Source: UBA4733 sp036734945 (GTDB lineage Bacteria > Chloroflexota > UBA4733). Taken from it: a stretch of DNA of 64,000 nucleotides. The notes under the pieces were generated by a model that worked only from the letters and a program-made list of their open reading frames with translations, ran no database searches and was not told the DNA's origin. Shown here one piece after another: positions 51,492 through 59,626 of the stretch (position 1 is its first letter; each line of letters opens with the position of its first letter). The stretch lies in the NCBI GenBank assembly GCA_036734945.1, contig DAIMXP010000030.1, forward strand, positions 3,359-67,358. Direction: 5' to 3'. The position numbers and the translations under genes are program-made.

Positions 51492-54222
51492 TCGGTCGCC
51501 GAACGATTGAGGCTATATGCTGTGATGTGCTGTGTACAAGGCCAGGCAGAGACCAGCGGGCACCTACTGGTCGGTAGGCAGCTCGTGCATCTGGGATCTG
51601 TTCCAATGCAAAAGCAACCGCCTGCTCCAGCGTCATCGCCTGCCCGGCGTCCCAGGCCGCGCCATAGGCCGCGTCGCCCAGCGCCTCGCGGGCGCGCGCC
51701 AACCCGACCTGCCCTTCGATGCGCAGGTCAGGCGTGTGGACGGTGGCGACCAGGCCGGTCGGCGAGGCGTGGGCGGCGATCAGTCGTGTGCCACGGGTAT
51801 AGTCGCCCGTCGCTACCGCCAGGATGCCGAGGGAGCAGACCTGGTGCAAGATCGCGGCCGGGGCGTGGTCCCGGACAGCCTGTCGCAGGCCCTCCAGCAG
51901 CAGCGTCCGGGCATCGCCGAACCGTCCCTCGGAGCGGGCCAAGTCGCCCAGCCCGCTCCGGGTCAAGTGTCGAGCCCCCGGGGGCTCGAATCCCCCTCCC
52001 TCCGCCAGATGCCCAATCGCATTCAGTCGGATGCCCTCCTCGATCAGCGCGCGCGTGGCAAGTCGCCGACTGCCCGTTCGATGACGCCGCGCCGCGCCAA
52101 CCCCGCCACTTCGCCGGCGGTGGCGCCGATCGTCCGCGCGATGGCGATGCTTTCTTGCAGCAGCAGACGGGCACGATGGAGATCCCCCGCGCTGGCGCAC
52201 ACGACCGCGAGATCACGCAGCCTGGTCATCGTGACGACCAGGTGATGTTGCGTCCGTGCGTACGCCAGGCTCACTTCGAGGCGCGCAATCGCTGCGGAGT
52301 AATCGCCGGCGTTCGCTTCGTTCATTGCTACCCGCGAGAGTGTCTCGCTGATCAGGAGCTCGTCGCCGAGTTCGCGCGCGATCGACAACCCTTCCAGCGC
52401 ACGCTGCCAGGCGCGCGCTGCATCCGCCACCATGACGCGGAGCATGTGCTCCAGCCCGAGGAGGGCATGTACGCGCGTCGGCGTCCGAGCCGGCGGCGCC
52501 GCCAGGAACTCCTCCAGCCAGGCAACGCCCTCACCGACGTAGGCGAGGGCCCAGAACCAGGCCAGGTCCGCCGCTATCGCCAGTCCCAGCTCGACCGAGA
52601 AATCCCGGCACCAGCCGAGCGCCACGCGGAAGTTGTCGCGCTCGGCGTACAGCCGCTCCCATGGCCTGCCCGACCACGAACCGAAAAACTCTGCCCCTAC
52701 CGTGGCCGCCAGCGACCCAAACCAGTCGCGGTGCCGGTCGCGCAACGCCGCCGCCTCGCCCGCCGCCAGCAGCTTCTCCCCCGCGTACTGGCGGATCGTC
52801 TCCAGGAAGCGGTAACGCGCCTGCCTCCCCTGCAGCTCGGCGACGACCAGCGACTTGTCGACCAGGCTCGTCAACAGGTCGAGCACCTCCTCGGAATCGA
52901 CGCCGTCGCCCGCGCAGACCTCCGCCGCCGCCGCCAGCGACCAGTCGCCGGCGAAGACCGCCAGCCGCCGAAAGAGCCGGCGTTCCGCCTCCGGCAGGAG
53001 GTCATGGCTCCAGTCGACCAGCGCCTGCAAGGTCTGCTGCCGGCGCAGCGCCGTCCGCCCGCCCCCGGTGAGCAGCCGGAAGCGGTCGTGCAGGCGCGCC
53101 GCGACCTGCTCGACCGGCAACACCCGCACCCGCGCCGCCGCCAGTTCGATCGCCAGCGGGATGCCGTCCAGGCGCTGACAGACCTGCAGCAGCGCTGGCG
53201 CGCTCGCAGCGCTGACGACGAAGTCGGCCCGAGCCAGCCGCGCCCGGTCCACGAAGAGTTGCACCGCCTCGTCCTGCAACAAGGCGTCCAATGACGTCTC
53301 GTTGCTCCTCGACAGCGCGAGCGAGGGCACACGCCAGGCCGCCTCCCCGGGGACACCGAGCAGTTCGCGGCTGGTCGCCAGGACGTGGACGCTGGGGCAA
53401 TGGCGCACGATCTGGTCGGCCAGTTCGGCGCAGGCCTCGATCAGGTGCTCACAGTTGTCCATGACGAGCAAGGTGCTGCGTTCCAGCAGGCAGTCGAGGA
53501 GGGTGGTCAGCAGCGGCTGTCCCGGCGTCTCGGCCACCCGCAGGACGGCCAGCGCGGTGCGCGGCAACGAGGCAGGATCGGAGAGCGGCGCGAGGTCGAG
53601 GAACCACACGCCATCCGGGTAGCGGTCCAGCAGTTCCGCCGCCGCCTGCAGCGCCAGGCGCGTCTTGCCCGTGCCGCCCGTCCCGGTGAGGGTGACCAGC
53701 CGCGAGCGATCGAGCAGTGCCTTCACCTCGGCCAGTTCCTTTTCTCGGCCGATGAAGCTGGTCACCTGCAGCGGCAGGTTATTGGGCAGGGCGTCCAGCG
53801 ACAGCAGGGGAGGGAAGTGGTCGGGCATCCCCGGCGCGACCAACTGGAAGACCTGCTCCGGCTGCCCCAAGTCGCGCAGGCGCTGCGGGCCGAGGTCGCG
53901 CAGCGTCAACGAGCCACCAAGCGTTGCGCCGACGAGCCGTGCCGTGGCGCCCGAGAGGAGCGTCTGCCCTCCGTGGGCCACGGCGCGGAGGCGGGCGCAG
54001 CGGTTGACGGCAGGCCCGTAGTAGTCACCATCGCGCAGGTCGATCTCGCCGGTGTGCAGCGCCATCCGCACCCGCAACGGCACAGGGAGGTGCCACGCTT
54101 CGGTGTACAGCGTCTGCTGGATGGCCGCCGCAGCGGTGCTCGCGTCGGTCGCTCGGGTGAAGACGGCGAAGCGGCTATCCCCTTCGCCGCGTGGCCGCAC
54201 AACCATTCCGGCATGCCGCGCC
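51478..54222 (-). pseudogene. Decayed cyclase/ATPase regulator 1 (AfsR-like), frameshifted and 5'-truncated
   Basis: Remnant of a class III cyclase + NTPase + TPR regulator. It begins mid-cyclase (GMVVRPRGEGDSRFAVF; the upstream metal-binding strand is missing), then HTGE, NRCARL, a P-loop LTGTGGTGKTRLAL, DNCEHLIEACAELA and LAIELAAARV (SWACOS-like NTPase). The frame stops at 52044 (GDLPRAR then stop) but TPR-like coding resumes in another frame (RALIEEGIRLNAIGHLA to GQAMTLEQAVAFALEQ). A 3'-tRNA-like sequence lies in the resumed part. Compare the family member at 59627-62044, which keeps the complete cyclase. Confidence 0.78.
51980..52007 (+). other. tRNA 3'-end-like sequence (T-arm, acceptor strand, CCA)
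   Basis: GGGGG-CTCGAAT-CCCCC makes a 5-bp T-stem with a 7-base loop. TCCCTCC follows as a 3' acceptor strand, then discriminator G and CCA. Antisense translation gives EGGGFEPP, the well-known spurious peptide from tRNA-Ser genes. No 5' half (GGAGGGA acceptor, D-arm or anticodon arm) is present in the preceding 90 bp. It is embedded in a decayed gene and is likely an attachment-site-like scar. Confidence 0.55.
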
Positions 54223-54457
54223 GCTCGTAGTAGCCCAGCCATTTGTTTACGCTCTCACGGGTGACGCCGAGCGCGCCGGCCAGTTCTTCCTGGGTCACCC
54301 GCAACGCTCGGCTGGGGCCGGGTCCGTCAGGGTCTGCCTGCTGCTCGGCAATACGCAGCAGCGCGCGCGCCACCCGGTCGGCGACGCCATCGAAGACGGC
54401 CTCATGCAGCAGGACGGCGTCGCGCCGCAGCCGCCGCCACAGCATCACTGATCTCAA
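54208..54457 (-). pseudogene. Crp/Fnr-family C-terminal HTH fragment fused to regulator 1
   Basis: The minus frame reads RVARALLRIAEQQ then RVTQEELAGALGVTRESVNK-WLGYYERRG, the Crp/Fnr winged-helix DNA-binding region. The cyclic-nucleotide-binding domain is missing upstream. At GCGCGGCATGCCGG (54208-54221), a stretch also present in the cyclase genes, it changes to the cyclase gene in another frame. The piece is a fragment joined by recombination, not an intact regulator. Confidence 0.75.
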
Positions 54458-54475
54458 CCGGGCGTGCCACCATCG

Positions 54476-54503
54476 TTGAATGCCCGAGGCGATCTGCTAC
54501 ACT
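54476..54503 (+). promoter_or_regulatory. Putative promoter of the RusA-like/nuclease pair
   Basis: TTGAAT (54476-54481) and TACACT (54498-54503) with a 16-bp spacer, about 40 bp before the first ATG. Confidence 0.4.
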
Positions 54504-54539
54504 TTGCACGATGGACTGGACTGCGCCTTGACATTCTAC

Positions 54540-54962
54540 ATGGTCATCGCTGTTCGTCCACTCTCCAGTCAGGCTGAGCATCCTGGCCGGTATCGATTGC
54601 GACTTAAACAGGAGGCTCGCGCAGCCCAGGGTGATGACCCGCAGTTGAGCGGTAACGTGTACGCGAGAATCGTCTGGTTTCATCATGAGAAAGCCGGCCA
54701 GGATGTTGATAACATCGCAAAGATCATTCTCGACTCCCTAAAAGGAATCGTCTTCGATGATGACAGGCGCGTGATGCAGTGTTCGATAACAGGAGTGAAC
54801 ACGACCGAGGTCTACGAGATGTCGGACAGTGGCTTGCCTCCATGGGTATCGGATAGGATATTTTCGTTCCTCAGTCGTGATGAGTTGCACTTCATATATG
54901 TTGAGGTCGGAAACCTGGTGACACAAAAAGTGACATTCGGGTCAATCGAGGGAGGTTCCTGA
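54540..54962 (+). CDS. RusA-like Holliday-junction-resolvase-fold protein
   Basis: A 140-residue protein with the RusA acidic core: GQDVDNIAKIILDSLKGIVF-DDDRRV, giving D55, D57, N58, K61, D65 and the DDD at 73-75 (the DxDNxxKxxxDxLxG...DD signature). RusA cuts four-way junctions. The end (VEVGNLVTQKVTFGSIEGGS) is unfamiliar. The start is uncertain: ATG 54540 lacks a clear ribosome site, and an in-frame TTG at 54528 is possible. Codon use and base composition are less GC-rich than in neighbours. It overlaps the next gene by one base (TGATG). Confidence 0.7.
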   Translation: MVIAVRPLSSQAEHPGRYRLRLKQEARAAQGDDPQLSGNVYARIVWFHHEKAGQDVDNIAKIILDSLKGIVFDDDRRVMQCSITGVNTTEVYEMSDSGLPPWVSDRIFSFLSRDELHFIYVEVGNLVTQKVTFGSIEGGS

Positions 54963-55621
54963 TGAGCAGCGCAATCCGATACCTCGAAGCGGAGAAGGTG
55001 GAGGAAATCGCTACCACCCTTCGGTCTCAGGGGTTTAGCGTCGAGGAGGAAGCAAGAAATGACTCTCCACAATTTGATCTCGTGGCGACCAAGGGGGATA
55101 CCAGAATAGCGGTCGAAGTGAAGGCAGGTGCTGCTCTACGCGAATCGGCTCAAGAAATTCGGGCGCTGCGCGACAAGGCGCATCGTCAAGGGTTCTCCGA
55201 GTTTCGTCTGGTTGTTGTCAATCCACCACGCGCGACCTCTGTAGCGATTGATGACCTCGGAGGTAAACTGGCGAGGCTGATGATTGACGATTTTCCCGCA
55301 GAACTGGAAGGTCTCGCCGCGCACACAGCGATTGAATCCGTGAATGACCTGGAGGTGGAGGCGCTAACCATTGATCGGTCAGGCATTAATGTCACTGGCA
55401 ATGCCATAGTGAACGTGCTACTCAGCTACGGCGGCGCGCAAGACGATGGCACGAACCTGGAAAGTGACTTCCCATTCCGGTTTGACATCCGGATGGATCA
55501 TGCGTTGAAGATCGTTGAACATCGTCGCTGGTTCGTGGACACATCGAGCGTTCGCGATGAGCACGTGACGTACCCAGAGCGGCCGCTCCCCGGCGGAAAG
55601 ATCGCGCTCGATCAGCACTGA
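54962..55621 (+). CDS. PD-(D/E)XK nuclease-like protein of unknown function
   Basis: A 219-residue protein. The N-terminal part (EKVEEIATTLRSQGFSVEEE, QFDLVATKGDTRIAVEVKAG) gives D39-X12-E52-V-K54, a PD-(D/E)XK catalytic layout. LRDKAHRQGFSEFRLVVVNP is the following helix and strand. The C-terminal half (VNVLLSYGGAQDDGTNLESD) resembles no family known to me. It shares one base with the RusA-like gene, so they form a co-expressed nuclease pair. I cannot assign a pathway. Confidence 0.65.
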   Translation: MSSAIRYLEAEKVEEIATTLRSQGFSVEEEARNDSPQFDLVATKGDTRIAVEVKAGAALRESAQEIRALRDKAHRQGFSEFRLVVVNPPRATSVAIDDLGGKLARLMIDDFPAELEGLAAHTAIESVNDLEVEALTIDRSGINVTGNAIVNVLLSYGGAQDDGTNLESDFPFRFDIRMDHALKIVEHRRWFVDTSSVRDEHVTYPERPLPGGKIALDQH

Positions 55622-55686
55622 AGTAACCCCGGCAGCACTCCATGAGGGGAATCTAGCACCGCGGCTACGTCAGCCTGGTCATCGGC

Positions 55687-58396
55687 TCAGGGCGGCAGCG
55701 CGGCGCCTGCGGAGACATCCTCCATGGCGTAGGCGACCGCCTGCTCCAGCGACATCGCTCGCCCTTTGGCCCAGGCGGCCGCGCGCCTGTCCGCGCCCAG
55801 AGCCGCACTGGTCAGCTCCAGGTCCCGATCGAGCTTCGCTTGGTCGTCGGGCGTGAACTGGTTGCCGGTAGCGTCCCTGAGCGCCGCCGCCGAGCCGATC
55901 AGGTGGATGGCGCGTTCGAGCTGGCCGCGCCCAACCGCAAGCCGCCCGAGATCCTCCAGGGCGGCGGCGAACTCTCGCCGATCGCCCAGCTCCTGCCACA
56001 GGCGCAGGCTCTCCTGGAAGCTCGATTGAGCGAGCACAGGCTCCCCGAGCTCCCACGCAGCGCGCCCGAGACCGGCGACGGCATGGGCCAGGGGGCGTCG
56101 GTAGGCGCCCAGATCGCGCCACAGCGCCACGGCCTGCTCATAAGAGGACTTTGCCCGGGCGAAGTCGCCTTGCCCCATGCAGGCGTCGCCCAAACCTTTC
56201 AGGGCGAGGCCACTGCCTACGGGATCCTTCAGTGCCCGCGTTCCGGCCAGGTCCTCGGCGAAGGCCGCCTCGGCCCGGCCATACATCCCCTCACGTAGCG
56301 CCAGCCAGCCGAGGGCGCGCAGCGTGACCACGATGTCCGTGACATCCCCTACCCCACGAAGGAGCGTCAGGGCCTCCTCGCCCGCCGCCCATGCCCGCGC
56401 CCGCTCGTCCGGCCGCTGCAGGTCCGCGAAGTAGGCGAAACCCACGAGCGACCAAGCGATAAGCCAGGGATCGCCCTCTTCCCGAGCCAGGGCACGGCCC
56501 TGTTCCAGCAGCACCGTGCTTCGTTCGTAGTTCCACCGTCGCAGGTACGCTCCCCAGGAACTGAGCGCGCGGGCGGCGCCGCGCCGATCCCCGGCGCGGC
56601 GATACTCGCTGAGGCTCGCTTCCGCCAGCGACTGCGATTGCTCGGGTCTGGCGTCACCGAGACCGAACGCCAGCGTTGCAGCCGATAGCAGCGCCTTCGC
56701 CCGCACGCTTGCGAGAGCCGCCTCGCCGCGCGCCAGCGCCCGCTCCAGCCAGTCCAGCCCCTCCCGCCGATCCATACGCAGGAACCAGAACCGCCCGATG
56801 GCTCCCCCCAGCCGGAGCGCCGCTTCCACGGCGTCGGCGTCCCCCCTGGCGTCCCTTCGCCATTATCCAGATACCAGGCCAGCGCTGCTCGGAGGTTGTC
56901 GTGCTCGACCTCCAGCAGGTCCAGCCCCCCGTCGCGGTCGATGCCCTCGCCTGCGCAGACTTCCTCCGCTGCCTCCAGCGTCCAGCCGCCCGCGAACACG
57001 GAGAGCCGGTCGAAGAGCCGGCGCTCCGCTGGGGCGAGCAGGTCGTAGCTCCAATCGATGGCGGCGTGTAGTGTCTGCTGGCGCGGCAGCGCGGTGCGGC
57101 TGCCGCCGGTCAGCAGGCGGAAGCGCTGATCCAGCCGGCCGGCCAGTTGCTCGACCGACAGCGTCCGGATTCGCGCCGCCGCCAGCTCGATGGCGAGGGG
57201 ATGCCGTCCAACCGGAGGCAGAGCTGGGCGAGGGCGGGGGCGTTGCGCTCGGTCAGCGCGAACTCGGGCCGCACGGCGGTCGCCCGCTCGACGAAGAGTT
57301 GCACCGCCTCGTAGCGAGTGATCTGCTCGACCGGCAGCAGGCGGCGAGGGTCCGGCAGCGTGAGGGAGGGCGCCCGACGGCTGACCTCCCCGGCGATGCC
57401 CAGCGCCTCCCGGCTGGTGGCCAGGATGCTGACCTGGGAGCAGCCGTGCAGCAGGGCGTCCGCCAGCCGGGCGCCGGCGTCGAGTATGTGCTCGCAGTTG
57501 TCCAGCAGCAACAGGCGCTTGTCGCGTAGCGCGTCGAGCAGCGTTTCCACGATAGGTTGGCCCGGCGCCTCGCGCAGGCCAAGCGCGGTGACCACGGCGC
57601 TGGCAACGAGGGAGGGATCCGATACTGGCGCCAACTCCACCAGCCAGGCGCCGTCGGGGTACTGTTCCAGCAGCTCGGCGGCGACCTGGAGCGCCAGCCG
57701 TGTCTTGCCGCAGCCACCGACGCCGGTGAGGGTCACGAGGCGGGCGCTGCCCAGGGCTTGCATGATGTCCGCAAGCTCGCGCTGCCGGCCGACGAAGCTG
57801 GTCAGTTGGGGCGGCAAGTTGTGGCGGGCGGCAGCGAGGGAGGTGAGCGGCGGGAAGTCGTCGGGCAGGGCTGAGTGGAGGAGCTGGAAGACGTGTTCCG
57901 CCCGCTCAATGTCGTGCAGGCGGTGTTCACCCAGGTCGCGGAGCCTCACCGCGGCCGGCAGCAATGAACGGACGAGACCGGCCGTCACCTCGGAGAGGAC
58001 GACCTGCTCGCCGTGGGCCACCGCGCGAAGGCGGGCGCAACGGTTGACGGCGGGACCGTAGTAGTCACCGTCGCGCAGGTCCGACTCGCCGGTGTGCAGC
58101 GCCATCCGCACGCGCAGCGGCGCAGGCAATGGCCAGGACTCGTCTTGCAGGGTCTGCTGGATGGCGACGGCGGCCGCCACGGCATCGCTGGCCCGCGCGA
58201 AGACGGCGAAGCGGCTATCCCCTTCGCCGCGTGGCCGCACGACCATCCCGGCATGCCGCGCCACTTCGCCTTCGATGATGGCATCGTGGCGGGTCAGCGC
58301 CTGGCGCATCGTCTCCGGGTGCTGCTCCCACAGCCGCGTGCTGCCCTCGATGTCGCTGAACAGGAAGGTGACTGTGCCAGTGGGCAGATTCGGTAT
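55687..58396 (-). pseudogene. Decayed cyclase/ATPase/TPR regulator 2 with several lesions
   Basis: Full-length in plan but broken. The N-terminal cyclase is intact in sequence (LPTGTVTFLFSDIEGSTRLW) but its expected ATG is ATA (58394-58396), five bases after GGGAGG. A one-base loss near 57199 shifts the frame after CLRLDGIP (family: GIPLAIELAAA). An in-frame loss of about 85 residues joins GLDLL to EVEHDNLRAALAW near 56915. A further shift near 56840-56858 (GEGTPGG) precedes the TPR region (EAALRLGGAIGRFW...). The P-loop LTGVGGCGKTRLAL and DNCEHILD are visible. It must be non-functional. Confidence 0.85.
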
Positions 58397-58584
58397 GGCG
58401 GCCTCCCAGCAAGAGGGACGATGCACCGGCGTCCTGGTGGCACAGCGCCACACTCCGCGTCGTACCAGGGCTTGCAGGGGCGAGATTATCCGAACGCCCA
58501 CCCGCTGTCAACTGCGAGGGATGTAGCGGTCGTTGGCGCCGTCTGCGTCGCATGGTACGTTGCTGACAGGGAGACAACCAAGCC

Positions 58585-59508
58585 GTGCCGCCAGAAACCG
58601 ACCGACCGGACTACGATCAGACGTTGAAGCTGCTCCTGGCCCAGGCGCCGGAAGGCTTCGTAGCCCTCGTGGCGCCCGATCTGACCTGGCGCGCCCAACT
58701 CCCAACCGACCTGCCAGCAGTAGCGCGACAAGCGGACGTGGTCATGGAAGTGGAGGACAACAGCGGGCGGCGAGGCTTGCTGCACGTCGAACTGCAAACC
58801 AAGGTTGAGCCGGACCTGGGCGAGCGGCTGGCCGAATATGGCATCCGGTTGTGGCGGCGTGACCATGTTCCGGTGCGTTCGGTGGTGGTCTGCTTGCGCC
58901 CGGCACGACGGTTGCCATCGTCACCCTTCGTGGTCGCCTGGGGCGAGCGGCGGCTGCTCCAGTATCAGTTCGATGTTGTACGCTTATGGGAGGAACCGCA
59001 GGAGCGCGTGCTGGCGTCGCCAAACCCGGCGCTGTGGCCGCTGGCGAGCCTGATGGCGGGGGCGACGGTGGACACCACGGTGATGGTGGCCGAGCGGATC
59101 GCCAGTGCGCCATTGTCGCGCGTCGAGCGCGGGGAACTTTCCGGGCTGCTCTGGGTATTGGCGGGACTGCGGCTGTCGCGAACGGTACTACGCTCGGCAG
59201 TAAGGAGGAATCAGATGATACGGGACCTCTGGCAAGAATCCAGTTTTGGTGCTTTGGTACGGGACGAAGCCAGGAAAGAGGGACTCAAGGAAGGCCGCCA
59301 GGAAGGCCGCCAGGAAGGCCGCCAGGAAGGCCGCCAGGAAGGGATGCGTGCGTTGGCGCAGGTCGCCCTCGAAGGCCGTCTCGGCACACTGCGCGCCGAT
59401 ATGGTCGATGCACTGCAGACGGCTGATGACGAGACCCTGGTGGCAGTGATGGCGCACATCGCCAGCGATAGCCCAGAGCAGGTTCGCCAGCGGTTGGGTC
59501 TGGTCTAA
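58585..59508 (+). CDS. Rpn-family/DUF4351-like PD-(D/E)XK putative nuclease
   Basis: A 307-residue protein related to Rpn (YhgA-like) recombination-promoting nucleases: FVALVAPDLTWRAQLPTDLP, then ADVVMEVEDN and GLLHVELQTKVEPDLGERLA (the acidic/Q-x-K nuclease core) and RMLRYNFDVVxLWE-like QYQFDVVRLWEEP. Residues about 230-255 are an EGRQ repeat. AGGGAG precedes the GTG start. Such genes are often mobile and hypervariable. It lies between two cyclase-family regulators. Confidence 0.72.
   Translation: MPPETDRPDYDQTLKLLLAQAPEGFVALVAPDLTWRAQLPTDLPAVARQADVVMEVEDNSGRRGLLHVELQTKVEPDLGERLAEYGIRLWRRDHVPVRSVVVCLRPARRLPSSPFVVAWGERRLLQYQFDVVRLWEEPQERVLASPNPALWPLASLMAGATVDTTVMVAERIASAPLSRVERGELSGLLWVLAGLRLSRTVLRSAVRRNQMIRDLWQESSFGALVRDEARKEGLKEGRQEGRQEGRQEGRQEGMRALAQVALEGRLGTLRADMVDALQTADDETLVAVMAHIASDSPEQVRQRLGLV
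59293..59340. repeat. 12-bp tandem repeat x4 inside the Rpn-like gene
   Basis: GGCCGCCAGGAA is repeated four times with no mismatch, in frame, encoding GRQE four times. The 12-bp length keeps frame, so copy number can change by slippage without breaking the protein. Confidence 0.9.
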
Positions 59509-59626
59509 TCTGGCGCCACGATGGAATCTACGGGGTGCGCGCTCCGGGTCTGCGCGTTTCATCGCGGCTTGAGTCTGGCTCATGCACGTTTGTGGTCACG
59601 CCGAGGCAGTTAGCGCCGCTGGCGGG

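Noticed and set aside
51980..52007. A functional tRNA-Ser gene
   Set aside because: Only the T-arm and 3' acceptor end are present; no matching 5' acceptor strand, D-arm or anticodon arm exists in the 90 bp upstream.
52044..54242. Intact LuxR/AfsR-type regulator starting MAGLLRAARHAG
   Set aside because: The start lies in Crp-derived sequence read in the wrong frame, the first cyclase metal-binding strand is missing, and the C-terminal region continues in another frame after a stop.
59293..59340. Four 12-bp repeats as a CRISPR or integration array
   Set aside because: Units are contiguous without spacers and encode in-frame EGRQ repeats.
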